64,000 bases of DNA from Coptis chinensis (taxonomy: Eukaryota > Streptophyta > Magnoliopsida > Ranunculales > Ranunculaceae), in the NCBI GenBank assembly GCA_015680905.1, contig CM027378.1, forward strand, positions 89,805,501-89,869,500, written 5' to 3'. The notes beneath the pieces were generated by a model. That model had not been told where the DNA came from and did not search any database. It worked only from the letters and a program-made list of their open reading frames with translations. This document shows, in pieces, positions 1 through 11,029 of this stretch. The position numbers and the translations under genes are program-made. Numbering within the stretch: the stretch's first letter is position 1; the number at the start of each line of letters is the position of its first letter.

Positions 1-90
1 TCGAAAATTTGTATAAGACATTTTGTAAAACCTTTTTAGCACACAAAATATTTAATAGATCCCGGGCGTATGCCCGGGTCCAAAATCTAG
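1..90 (+). mobile_element. 3' terminus of a Helitron
   Basis: Positions 61-78 form a perfect hairpin with a 7-bp GC stem and 4-base loop (CCCGGGC-gtat-GCCCGGG). Nine bases after it comes CTAG at 87-90, followed by T. A GC-rich hairpin a few bases upstream of a CTRR end that abuts a host T is the hallmark of a plant Helitron 3' end. The 5' end (expected TC) lies left of the window, so the size and the coding status are unknown. The next feature is a copy of an SRP68 exon, so this element either landed in that copy or travelled with it. Confidence 0.8.
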
Positions 91-137
91 TTTCCTCTAT
101 TTGCCTAAATTTTGCATATTGGTGGTTTCTTATGGAG

Positions 138-240
138 GCTGTCATGGATGAGGCAAGATCCCAGCAGGCAGCATCAACGACCGAATCTCACTGGCTTGGT
201 CCGAGATTTCTTATTTCTAAATCTAAGACCCGAGTGGCCT
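138..240 (+). pseudogene. Isolated copy of SRP68 exon 7
   Basis: The bases from GCTGTCATGGATGAG onward are nearly identical to exon 7 of the intact SRP68 gene (13184-13295). They would encode AVMDEARSQQAAS followed by a diverged segment ending near KTRV. The flanking bases diverge at once on both sides, and no neighbouring SRP68 exon is seen within the next kilobase. This is a captured or duplicated single-exon fragment with no prospect of making SRP68. It sits just after a Helitron end, and the presumed parent gene lies 13 kb to the right on the same strand. Confidence 0.85.
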
Positions 241-499
241 TTCTTTTATTATTAGTTTTTACTATTTTGTGTGTGCATTTTTGTACATCCAGTTAAATTC
301 AGGAGAATAGCAAGACAAATGCTTTATGGCAGTAACTTGGAGAGGTCAGATATGGCCATACGGGGATGAAAGTCTTCTGGTGTTCTGGTGCCTTTGCGTT
401 CTCGCAGTGTCTGCTCAATGTCATTTTACTTGTCCACAGATTTAAGTTGGATGACTTTTAATCTTCAATTCTACGTTTGTGTTTATATTATTAATTTTT

Positions 500-774
500 C
501 TTATAGAAGGTGTTTTTTTTTCTACCATACAAATTGGTGATAGGGTCTCCCCAGAGTCCAAACAACAAAGGTATTATTGCAACAGCACGAGTTAAGTTTG
601 ATTACTTGGCTGACTTGGCCTGTGAATCCCATGTTGGCCTGTATGTTGTGGTCCCTCACCATGTGCTCGCACAACCCTGGTTCAGTTTATACAAAGGGCG
701 CACGCCCCAATGCCGTGCACAGTTAGAAGTTCGGTTTTTAGCAGTCAAACGCAAGGCCCAAAATATCGATATCG
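500..774. other. No gene recognised
   Basis: A long reading frame crosses this stretch, but it runs into the low-complexity array that follows and has no recognisable domain. I see no splice-bounded exon or repeat here. Confidence 0.4.
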
Positions 775-1180
775 ATCAATATATCGGTGTACCCAAAAAC
801 CGATATATATCGGATATATCGGATATTTCGGATATATCCATTTTTTTGGTAACCAGTCCAAACTATTTAAAATATCGGAAATATCGGAAATATAATATCG
901 GAAATATCGGATATATATCGGAAATATATTGGAAATATCGGATTTATATTTTAAAATGGTCAAAAAGTCAACCGATATATATCGATTATATCGGAAATAT
1001 CGATTATATCGGCGATATAAAGTTTCATATCGGAAATTCCGATATATATCGGAAAAAAAAGAGTTCTATATTCGGTGGATATATGTCGGAAATATCGATG
1101 TCGGTGTACCAAAATACCGATATATATCGGCGATATATCGGATATATCGGCGATATTTTGGTCCATGGTCAAACGGAGTT
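775..1180. repeat. Palindromic ATCGG/CCGAT array
   Basis: About 400 bases are made largely of the words GATATATCGG, AAATATCGG and CCGATATATATCGG in irregular tandem order. Because the word is self-complementary, reading frames stay open on both strands (repeats of SDISDIS and YRRYIG type); these are shadows and not genes. Word spacing is not fixed, so this is a degenerate minisatellite and not a simple-sequence run. Shorter relatives occur near 25870-26050. Confidence 0.85.
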
Positions 1181-1186
1181 GATATG

Positions 1187-1266
1187 GAATTTCATTTCAC
1201 ACTGAAATTTTGGAATCCGATATATATATGAATTTCATTTCACACTGAAATTTTGGAATCCGATAT
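1187..1266. repeat. Tandem duplication of about 40 bp
   Basis: The block starting GAATTTCATTTCACACTGAA occurs at 1187-1229 and again at 1230-1266, each time ending in a CCGATAT word. The two copies are almost identical, which points to a recent slip at the edge of the ATCGG array. Confidence 0.85.
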
Positions 1267-2260
1267 CTAAAACCATTATTGCAGTGGGCGAAAATGCTCA
1301 TCTGCGATTTCAGGAGACCACATCAGCATAATTTTTAAGTAGGTATCCAAAGTTAATTAAAAGTAAGGACAGTATTTTAATTATTTACAATTCAGTCTTT
1401 ACTAAAAATTATACCAAACGTTGGATTTGCTCGAGATTGGTTATATGTTTTCGAGATCCATAAAATCATGAGAAAACAATTACATGCCCATCAAAATTAT
1501 GATTCGTGATATATCTACGGAACATTAAAACACACAAAATGATTCAAAAAAAAAAAACCCTATCTCCTCAAACTACGAATCCTCACAAAACGAAAAACCT
1601 CCAGCTGAAAATAGAAAACCCTTCCCATCGCCAAGTGTCTTAGTGAATCCGACTGTGTTAAGGTAACACCCCTTTTGTTTCTATAACCAAACAGCTTATT
1701 TAGTTGATGAAAATTTGGTATGTTATTGTAGGTTGAAAACAAATCATATAGGGAGTGTTCTGGTGAAAATACGCCATCCATATCCAATATGTTTCCTTTT
1801 CCCATTCTTTTGGAGATTTCGGTCGATGGCAAATTCCCATTTTGTTCATTTGTTTCTCATTTACACATATTTACAATGAAGAGACAAAAAACCAATGATG
1901 TGGCTCATGTATAAGTTTTACGGCCGTATGTTTGCCACTACAGACAGTTGAAGTAGGCAAAGAGTGACTTTGAGAACTCTTGCTATAAGGATGTCACTGA
2001 AATGTTGACTATGAGTGCTTTGTGATTGTATTCATCTGTAATTAGAGGCAGGAGTTTCGAATTTGACAAAGTACATTGTGTGTTTTCATCTATAATCATA
2101 AACTAGATATTTAAAAGTTTGTTCGTGGTCGTTGGCCAACCATTTTTACTTCTAGGACTACGTTGGTCACTAATATTTAGATCTAATTTTATTTTATTTT
2201 TATAATTTAATCTTTTTCTTTTCTGTTGATTTATAAATAATCGATTGTTGGTTTGCAGAT
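1267..2260. other. No gene recognised
   Basis: AT-rich sequence. A 90-residue frame on the minus strand (1832-1560) has no domain I recognise and no supporting context. The last 100 bases before 2261 look like the first intron of an eIF4A gene, ending in a TTGCAG acceptor two bases before the ATG of the next feature. Confidence 0.4.
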
Positions 2261-2955
2261 ATGGCAGGATTAGCACCGAAGGATCTCATTCGATGGTCGT
2301 CGATATGATTCGAAGATGAATGATTTGTATGTTTTACTGGATTTATATATTTGAGCTTTTATTATTGTATGTGGAATATGATATTGTATTTTTGGGTTTT
2401 TGATTGGATGTGTGTAGACTCACTGCTGACGGGTTTTGATGCAATGAATTTGCAAGAGAACCTTCTCATGGGAATTTATGCTTATGGTAAGTATCAGTTG
2501 CGCCTTTCAATTTTTCATAAGCATGTGAGATATTTTCTTTGGGAGTTTGAGAAATATTCAAATAATATTTTTTTAGCTAGGTACTGGTTGAATTTACAAG
2601 GAAAATCGAGTTTGTTGGGTTTTTTGTTGAGTGATTATTTGGCGGTATGTGTTGCATAAGCTGCCTGCTCTCATTGTGTTGGATTATCTGTTGTAAATAG
2701 GTGTTTTGCATATTGTACTGCATCATGAGTAGCTCTTGGTTCTCCTAGAAATAAGAATTCCATGTGATTTACTTTTCTTTTTGTTTTTGTAGGTTTTGAG
2801 AAGCACTCTGCTATTCAGCAAAGGGGGATTGTACCCTTCTGCAGGGGGCTTGATGTGATCCAACAAGCACAGTCTAGAACAGGAAAGACTGCAGCTCCCT
2901 CCGCCCTGATAGCATCAAGATGTTTGTACTGGATGAGGCTGATGAAATGCTCTCC
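2261..2955 (+). pseudogene. Broken genomic copy of eIF4A (DEAD-box helicase)
   Basis: Three exon-like blocks match translation initiation factor eIF4A. 2261-2320 starts MAGLAP and soon meets a stop. 2418-2486 reads GFDAMNLQENLL and GIYAYG, with a GTAAGT donor. 2793-2915 begins GFEK and contains [10 protein letters not shown] and a mutated Walker A region (QSRTGKTAA). After an internal deletion comes [14 protein letters not shown] with the DEAD box, up to about 2955. Introns with good splice sites are kept between blocks, so the copy came from DNA and not from mRNA. The premature stop, the deletion and the missing C-terminal helicase lobe show that it is not functional. Confidence 0.88.
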
Positions 2956-3317
2956 AGTACAAATCCACCAAAGTCCTGTACTATTGTCCATAATTTGAGT
3001 AGTATATTAAGTAAGATTCGTCAGTGGTTTTTAACGGATATTATGTAGTTATTATTCCTTTAGATTGTTGAAATGTGAGGTTCGACTGATTTATTTTTTT
3101 TATATTTTTTTCAAAAAAATTTCAGATTTCCTTTTTTCTTCATTTTTTAAGCTATAAAGGTTCTCCAATGATCTATCATTCCATCTCACTGTTTTTCTTC
3201 CCGTTTTTTACATCCCCATGTCGCCAAAATGGACTAAGCCAGTTAAGTATAGTTGACTCTAATAATTTTATAAAAATTAAGCCTAAAATACAGATAAATC
3301 CAAACGTTTAAAGCATA

Positions 3318-3355
3318 CAATGAAACAATCCCGGCATGGCCAGGTGAAATGCTAG
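3318..3355 (+). mobile_element. Probable 3' terminus of a second Helitron
   Basis: CCCGGC-atg-GCCAGG at 3330-3344 forms a short hairpin with one mismatch. It is followed seven bases later by CTAG (3352-3355) and then T. The preceding AATCCCG context is also common in plant Helitron tails. If correct, the DNA to the left, including the eIF4A fragment and perhaps the SRP68 exon copy, is Helitron cargo. No matching 5' TC terminus was found in the window. Confidence 0.55.
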
Positions 3356-3754
3356 TATATATATGAAGTTGGAGTTGTTTACCCATAAATCATACAAGAT
3401 ATACAAGAGAGAAAACCAATTTTGAGAGATAAAACTTATAAAGAGATATTAGTTAAGAGAGATCTAGTAAGTTTGGAGAGACTTGAGAAGAGTAATTATA
3501 ATTTTCTTTTCCACACTTACAAAAATATTGACTCTTGTGGAAGTAGACATTATTGGTTGGACCACGTTATATCTTGTGTCTCATTGTGGTAAGTTTTGCT
3601 TTATATTGCTATTGTTTGTTTGTGATAATTAATTTCATAGCTTAGGTTTGTGGTTGTTGGTTGTAGTGAAAGTTTAGATTTTTCAATTATAATTTAAAGT
3701 ATTTATATTCAAACTATTTTAGTGGAGATCGATTAGTATCGTTTCCCAACACGG
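3356..3754. other. Unassigned, possibly LTR remnant
   Basis: No gene. The stretch ends in GTTTCCCAACA (3741-3751), an ending often seen in Copia-type LTRs, but I found no TG start, duplication or primer-binding site. It is left unassigned. Confidence 0.25.
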
Positions 3755-5078
3755 GTTTGATCAGATACAACCTATTTATATAGTGTATATGAGTGCAACT
3801 TATTTGCATAATTACCACTGGGTAATCTTAAATACACTCTCCATTTCTAAGAGGGCACTCTCCAACCCGAAATTTGTTATTACATTTGTGTCCCAACTTA
3901 AAACCCATGTTTTCTAAGAGGGCACTCCCCCATCAAAAATAGTGGTAACCTCCTATTGCCATTAACTAACTAATTTGCACTGTGCAACTCTATATATTAT
4001 CAAAATACACTATTTTTCTCCAATTATCTACATCCAATTCAATTTTTCTTGACTCAACTCAACTCAATTTTCTTTGACTCAACTCAACTCAATTTTTCTC
4101 TACTTCTCAACTCTCAATACCTCTATATTTTAACTCTCAAATGAAATATGTATCATTATCCAACTCTCAAATGAACGATTTATCGCAATACAAATACCCA
4201 CATCTCAATGTCGAATAAATTGAAGATTATATGATGTTAGAAGAATCAATTGAACATGAAAAATAAATAAATTTGAGATTAATGTAATTGAAATTGCCTA
4301 ATAGAATTGAAACTAAATGAATTATGATAGTTTGAATGTTAGATTTCAAAATAAATTTTGTGTAATCTTGATGTATGTGCTATTTTGATGAACGGTAACA
4401 CATTGTCGTAAAATACCATAAACCACGGTAACGGGTTGTTGAAACAGAACCATAAATTACAGTGTCGGGTTACCATTTACCAAGTAAAGATACAACAAAT
4501 AGACACCGAAAATTCTTAAACCATTCGGTATCTTGTTGTTGTATTGTCAAATTCCAATATTTAAATATTTCATCATCTATTTGATAATAATTTGATTAAT
4601 AATTAGCATATTTTAACTTATTTGTAGTTGTTTTAGGTGATAACTTAGTTCCCACAAGTAGAAAACATTTAGGTTATAATTTTTTATTTTTGAATTGGTA
4701 GCAATTGTACATGTCTCTAGGGTTTGAATAAATATAGTTCTAACTAGACTTTGAATCTAATATCTAAATTTTTACCAACAAATTAAAATTGAATTATATA
4801 ATATAATTTAAACCCATTCTCCAATTTACAATAAAATGTTTAGGTTATAATTTTTTTTATTTCGGAAAAAGTTTGAATTAGTACAGTTCTAACTATACTT
4901 TAAATCTAATATCTAAATTTTTACCTACATATTAAAATTGGATTAGACGATATAATTATTTAAATTAACCCGTTATCCAATCTATAATAAAACGTTTGGG
5001 TTGCAATTTTTTATTTTAGAATTAGTAGCAACTTTACTTATGTTTAGGATTTAAGGTTTGAAACAGTACAGTTCTAAC

Positions 5079-5340
5079 TAGGGGTGGCAATGGGTCGTAC
5101 GTGTTGGGTCGGGTTTGTGTTGTGTCATATCTGGGTCACGTGTTAGGAGAGCAAACCCAAATCCGACCCAATTATTAATCGTGTCGAGTTTGTTAAACCC
5201 AAACCCAACCCGCCTATATAACAGGTTACCCAACAGATGACCCGCTAAGCCAACGGGTCAATTTCAAATCAGTTTCGGATCGGATTCACAGACAACCTAT
5301 ATGCAAAATATTTAGTATTTCACGATTTTATTTATCAAAA

Positions 5341-5420
<80 letters not shown>

Positions 5421-5696
5421 TATCAAAAATCATTTATAATTCAATTACATATCAATGAAAATTGAATAACGAAACATATATTTATTGAATGAATCAATAT
5501 GACGGCTAATCCTTCTCATTTTAGTCGTTTATTTTAAGTTGTTGTGATAGTGAGATTTTAAAAAATAATTCACTTATCTTAAAACAGGTTATACATATCA
5601 TGGGTTGATGACCCGACCCATTAGACCCGATAACTAATTGGGTCTACCAACAGGTAACTCGAGTTAACATATGTGACCCTAACCCAACCCGTTTAT
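5079..5696. mobile_element. hAT-type non-autonomous element, right end worn
   Basis: It begins TAGGGGTGGCAATGGGTC, the usual start of a large class of plant hAT MITEs, and shows the typical GGGTCGGGT/ACCCGACCC-rich subterminal regions in inverted order at the two ends. It interrupts a copy of the surrounding tandem repeat, which resumes after about 5696. The final CACCCCTA and the 8-bp duplication are not recognisable. The interior holds a long TA run. Confidence 0.65.
5341..5416. repeat. (TA)n microsatellite
   Basis: About 70 bases of uninterrupted AT dinucleotide inside the hAT-like insertion. Confidence 0.95.
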
Positions 5697-6060
5697 TTGA
5701 ATCGATTTAACATCTAAATTTTTACTAACAAATTAATGTTTGATTAAATGATATAATTAAACCCATTTTCCATTCCATAATAAAACATTTTGGTTATTAT
5801 TTATGATTTCAGAATTGATATGTAGCAACTAACCCAACTGTACATGTGTTTGTGGTTTAACCAATACAGTTCTAACAATAATATAACTATATTTCGAAAA
5901 AAAAATCAATACAGTTCTAACTATATTTTGAATCTAGTATCTAACATCTAATACATTTTGAAGTTAATATTCATTATCTAATATAATACCTATTTTATTA
6001 TTATTTTTTCAATTTGTAATGGTATCAAAATTTGAGATTCCTCGATATTCCCAATTTAGA

Positions 6061-6090
6061 GTTTAGGGTTTAGGGTTTAAGGTTAAACAT
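6061..6090 (+). repeat. Short interstitial telomere-like run
   Basis: GTTTAGGGTTTAGGGTTTAAGG contains just over two copies of the plant telomere unit TTTAGGG. It is too short to imply a telomere fusion. Confidence 0.6.
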
Positions 6091-6751
6091 CTCGATATTT
6101 TAATATTTCAATTATTTCGATATCTCAACATCTGAAATTGAGTTTTCATTTCGACCAATTATTTCAATATTTCAAAACAATTTCGATATTTCGACCCATT
6201 ATTCAATAATTCAATACAATTTCAATATTTTGCCCAATTGTTTTTATGAAATTTTGAAATCAATTTATTCTCTTTTTAGGTTGATTTGAATCTCCCTCTC
6301 AAAATCAAACTCAAAACTCATTTTCAACTTTTTTGCTTCCCCCTCAAATTCAAACTGAAATTCAAACCCAAATTTTATCCTTTTTTCTACTCTCTTTCTT
6401 TCCCCACCCTCAAATCTACTTCTCTTTAAACACTTCTTCTCTATTCCTAATATAGAAACTTACAAAAACTCAAAACTATAAGAGAAAACTCACCCAATCT
6501 ACACACTTACAAGGTAATTTGTTTGACTTCTCTTCTCCACTTCAATTATTTTATTTAAGTTGGGTATATGTCTAACTATTTCCTTTTTGTTGAATTTAAG
6601 TCTAATTTAAGCATATTGAAAGCTTACATTGGAATTGGAAGTGGAGGTTGACAACATATGTCATGGGTTTGGGACAAAAGTTATTGTGAAAGGGAAGAGA
6701 AAAAAAGAGGAATTGTAGAATGTAGAATGTTGTAATCTTCCCAATCTTATG

Positions 6752-7645
6752 TTAATTTCGGTAACTGGTTACTACTTTATAAATACAATTTTCAGCAACT
6801 GAACACCAAAAGTTTGAGAAATTTTCAGCAACTAGATACCATTTATCAAATTAGAATTTGGATACGAAATTGAGTTTTAATTTCGTGGCGGTTACCACTT
6901 TACTATTACAATTTTCAAAGAATTGAACACCAAAATTTTGAGCAATTTTTCAAATTAGGAGACCGAAATTGAGTTTTAGTAACTCGGGTTACCGCTTTTA
7001 CAAATACAATTTTCAGCAACTGAACACCAAAATTTTGAGAAATTTTCAGTAACTAGATATCATTTGTCAAATTAGCAACTGGATACCGAAATTGAGTTTT
7101 AATTTCGGTAACTGGTTACCATTTTACTATTACAATTTTCAGCAATTGAACACCAAAATTTTGAGCAATTTTCTCAAATTAGGGAGACCGAAATTGCGTT
7201 TTAGTAACTGGTTACCGTTTTACAAATACAAGTTTCAGCAACTAAACACCAAAATTTTGAGCAATTTTGAGCAACTAGATACCATTTGTCAAATTAGCAA
7301 CTGGATACCGAAATTGAGTTTTAATTTTGGTAACTGGTTACCATTTTACTATTACAATTTTCAGCAATTGAATACCAAAATTTTGAGCAATTTTCTCAAA
7401 TTAGGGAGACCGAAATTGAGTTTTAGTAACTGGTTACCGTTTTACAAATACAATTTTCAGCAACTGAACACCAAAATTTTGAGAAATTTTCAGCAACTAG
7501 ATACCATTTGTGAAATTAGTAACTGGATACCGAAATTGAGTTTTAATTTCGGTAACTGGTTACCATTTACTATTACAATTTTCAGCAATTGAATACCAAA
7601 ATTTTGAGCAACTAAATACCAACATTTTGAGTAATTGTCAGCAAC
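6752..7645. repeat. Minisatellite, composite unit about 222 bp
   Basis: A unit containing GGTAACTGGTTACC, TACAATTTTCAGCAA and CACCAAAATTTTGAG repeats about four times. Each 222-bp unit holds two related half-units. The best-preserved copies (7092-7592) stay open in one frame and would give a repeat protein with NWLPFYYYNFQQLNTKILSN-like blocks. No start context, domain or homology supports a gene. GGTAACTGGTTACC is itself an imperfect palindrome. Confidence 0.85.
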
Positions 7646-8214
7646 TAAATACCACTTTACTATGCTTTGAACAGTAAATACAATGTCTTCAATTTAGAAT
7701 CCTTCTTTGCAAATTGAGCTTTCCTTCTTTGCAACCTCTTCTGGTGTCTCTCCTTTATGAATAATCTTAATTGCAACACTCTGGATTTTACTCTTCTATT
7801 TGTAGTTAATGTTTAGAATCTCTTCTATTTGTGTGTATCGATCAAGTATTTCTAGGGCGCTTTAATCAAACAAACATATCGCCTGCATAAACCATTTCAA
7901 ATATGATGAATTACACAACGACTATTTTGTTACTATCAAGTAGGAGAAACTTCCACATAGTTGAATGATTAATTAACTTTCCCATATAACATAATTTTAA
8001 TAACAGCTGAATCCAAGTTCTTATAACATACATCCATATATCCCACCACATTCAGCAGCAATGATTCCTGTCTTCCACCACCCCCAAAATTTTAAATGCC
8101 AATGTTTCTAGATTCCCACCACCCACAGATTCTTGTGAGCACATTAAAGACCAGACTACTTGGTATTTGCTTCTTAGTTCGTCGTACAGGCGACACAAGC
8201 CCAACAATGCTAAA

Positions 8215-8520
8215 AATTTACTGAACTGACCATGGAAGTTTGTATCAAGCAAATAACACATCACACAAAAAAAACCATGACAGAAGTTCTAGGCACCCAA
8301 ATATCACCTATTAGCTCAAGACAACAAAGTTGGATCCAGTTTCTTACTTCATTGCTTAGGGGTTACACATCCCCATATAGCAATACTAAAACTTGTATGA
8401 TGAACTAACCAGGGACATTCTGTATTAAGCATATAACACGGAAACTAATACCATCCGTGTCAGAAGTTCCATTTCACACATATTATTTCTCTATCAAGAC
8501 AACAAAGCTGGAACCGTTGA
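8215..8520. repeat. Diverged tandem duplication, about 175 bp
   Basis: The blocks 8222-8340 and 8397-8515 share the order GAACTRACCA, AAGC-ATAACAC, CAGAAGTTC and AAGACAACAAAG. Substitutions between them are frequent, so the duplication is old. Confidence 0.65.
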
Positions 8521-8529
8521 CCTTTTTAA

Positions 8530-10223
8530 TCTTCGAAATTTTCTTTAAAATGTCAGCAAATGCTGCTTTGTCCTGCAATAGTCAAAATATTGAGTGATAA
8601 TTAAGAAATATCCTGTATACACACTAAGAAAATGTAGAACCAGAGAAGCAGATAGCACTTAGGAGCAACAAATATTTTTTTATGAACAGGCTAAATGTAA
8701 AATCAACTTGCCACCTCAAAATTGGGTAAGTTCAAGTTTAAGTACGTACCATCATCAATATTTTGATTGCGTCAGTGCTAAAGCCCTCTGAAAGTACTCC
8801 CGCTTTTCCGGAGAAATTTCACCTCCTCCAGAAGACATACCGACTTCTAATAGACGACCAATTTCATTGACAATAGCATTCTGCAAAACATAAATCAAAG
8901 TCACTTCTAACCTTAAAATAATCTCAAACAAAAAATAAAATCAAAATTAGTTCAACTACATTTGAACTTACCCAATCACAAGGAGGTGGTCTATATAGGG
9001 TAATGTAAGGAGGAGGATCACGAGGGTTAAAGTTCACAAGGTAAGGATGACTGATCGCGTTATACCACTCCAAGTACGTATCCACACAATCCCATGGAGT
9101 TTGAGAAAGAGGTACTCTATTATGCATTGGTATAATATAATGATCCCGACACTCCCAGTATTGGGTCACAATTCCCGTACTAATTTTTCCAGTTTTGTTT
9201 TTTGATGACAGAGATGGAGACAGTGCTGACGGTATACATTGTTGGATTCCAAATTGACGCAACACCCTTTCTCCAAAATATACCTCGCCTATGTCAAAAA
9301 AGCATATACCCCCATTGTAAAATGTAATATCCTCCAACGGGTAGACGTCTCGAACGTTTCCGTATGGATTCCAAATTATCTATCAAGTTCAAAATTAAAA
9401 TTAACAAACAAGATTTCAAAAACTATGTGTATATAAATAAACTAACAGACTATGCTTACATCATGACGTGTCATCTTATCCATCATCAACCTAAAATGCT
9501 TCAATGCCCCCAACGGATCGAGATAGGTTGACATGCCATTTGCCTATCGCATAACACACAGCAATGTATTCACATAATTCATGTTCGGGGGAGGGCTAAA
9601 CATTGGGAAATGCTCATATATCCATGCCTATAGTTATTGCAAAAAAATTATAGTTTTAGTACACACTTGTGAATGCAAAAACAAATTAACAAAGTAAAAA
9701 TAAAATAAATATTAATTACCTGCAAAAGAGTCATAAACACTGTACTCTGTCTTTTCTTAGCTTTTGTCGCAGCCCCCAAGGTTCTTGTATATATATGCCA
9801 ACACTGCTGCGCCCCAAGCAAAATCTCATATATCCTTGAACTGCTTTTCAAAATCCATTGCTACTTTTTTGTTCTTCCTTCGGTTTGAAGCAGTCGGGGG
9901 CTTTCTTTTATTTTTTAAAAGCTCTTCATTACTAACCAATTTTAATTTCATCTAATCATTATCTTGTCTGCTGGTTATCTTTGTCATTGCCATTGCTACC
10001 AATTCTATAAAATAGCACTAAAAATTAGCAGCATGGTAAAAAATTATTCATATGACTTCAAAAGTGAGAACCACATTTCCACACATTGAGATTAACATAA
10101 GCGCTCTTATGCAAAATCGTAATTTAGCAGGACCAAATACAAAATTTAGCTCACATTATTAGTGGACTAAGAAGAAATGTACATACCTTGACAGAGTTCT
10201 CTTTTCCTCGGCAAATAACTTCC
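8530..10223 (-). pseudogene. Plant-mobile-domain (MAIN-like) gene, decayed
   Basis: Exon-like blocks on the minus strand match the plant mobile domain, often annotated as 'serine/threonine phosphatase 7 long form homolog': 10223-10187, 10004-9720, 9627-9460, 9379-8972, 8880-8750 and one starting at 8572. Readable motifs in order are FAWGAAVLAYIY, AWIYEHFPMF, YLDPLGALKHFRLMMDKM, IIWNPYGNVRDVYP and GERVLRQFGIQQCIP. The last two are the conserved W-P-Y and VLRQFG-Q-IP signatures. In-frame stops (for example after ITSRQDND and FKDI), a frameshift in block two and a stop in the 8880 block show decay. The domain occurs both in transposons and in the domesticated MAIN/MAIL genes; its place inside a TIR element favours a transposon-borne copy. 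Confidence 0.75.
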
Positions 10224-11029
10224 CTGAAACGAAATGAAACAAGTGAGTGATCAAACACCAAAAAAAAAAAAAAAAAAAAAAAACAAAGTACTCTTGTTTC
10301 AGTACTTCTTACAACAAGTTAAAATAGTGAGCACCAACTCAAATTTTGAAATGTACGAGAGTAACATATAGAAATGTATCCATCCATCCTTTTCTTTTGT
10401 CTATAATTAGCCAAGTCAAAATGTATCCAGCATATAGAAATGGAAAACATATGAGAATACACAAGCAATTAATTGTGCAAAGTTAGGATTCACGCAGAAA
10501 CAAGTTAAACAAATGAAACCCTAAATTCCAAACCATTAATCAAGTTAATTAATTGGTTTTTTTTATATCAAGTTCGAAATTTTAATGGGAATGAAGTTCA
10601 AACCATTAGCAAACAAATTACTTGAGAAGATGGGTTTGGTGATTGGTGATGTGAAAGAGAAGAAAGTATCGCCTTTTTTTGAGAGAGAGAGGTTACATAA
10701 TCAAGACAAGAGGAAAATGTGGAAGGAGAGATACAGATCCAAGTTTGTTTGCGAGTTACGATTGTTTTTTTTTTTTTTTTTTTTTTTCCGCGTTGCTATA
10801 GATGAGTTACGACTGTTGGTAACCGAGGAAAGAAGTCGCCCAGTTACAAGGAGCGTGCCCTCTAATTTTTTAGTGAACCGGATGTATTTTCTGGTAACAG
10901 GAACCGGTTCTGGGTTGGAGAGTGCCCTCTTAGGAACCCTCTTAGGAACCGGGGCGTGTATTTAACAGGACCCTTACCACTTTGCATTAGTGGGCCAAAC
11001 ACCAGTAAATAGGTTGTATCTGATCAAAC

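Larger units (their letters stand above)
4713..5960. repeat. Degenerate tandem repeat, unit about 170-190 bp
   Basis: The string CAGTTCTAACTATACTTTGA with the downstream words ATCTAAATTTTTACC, AATTAAACCC and AATAAAACGTTT recurs around 4735, 4880, 5065, 5870 and 5910. Copies are diverged and one is interrupted by the hAT-like insertion at 5079. It is non-coding. Confidence 0.7.
3755..11029. mobile_element. 7.3-kb TIR DNA transposon, Mutator-like (decayed)
   Basis: The ends are inverted copies. 3755 begins GTTTGATCAGATACAACCTA, and the reverse complement of 11029 begins with the same 20 bases. The similarity continues with gaps for about 130 bases on each side, including TTCTAAGAGGGCACTCTCCA near 3856 and its inverse near 10916-10936. 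Long imperfect TIRs and a plant-mobile-domain gene inside (8530-10223) suggest a Mutator-like element. No transposase is recognisable and no 9-bp flanking duplication was found, so the family is tentative. The interior is mostly minisatellite and insertions. The right end lies only 270 bases before the SRP68 start codon. Confidence 0.65.

Noticed and set aside
510-1231. Overlapping frames of 60-231 codons on both strands
   Set aside because: They are produced by the self-complementary ATCGG array; peptides are pure low-complexity SDIS/YRRY repeats.
1560-1832. 90-codon frame on the minus strand
   Set aside because: No recognisable domain, exon partner or conserved context.
3356-3751. Possible solo Copia LTR ending TTTCCCAACA
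   Set aside because: No TG start, no duplication and no primer-binding site found.
7092-7592. 166-codon repeat protein
   Set aside because: The unit length is a multiple of three, so an open frame over the minisatellite is expected by chance.
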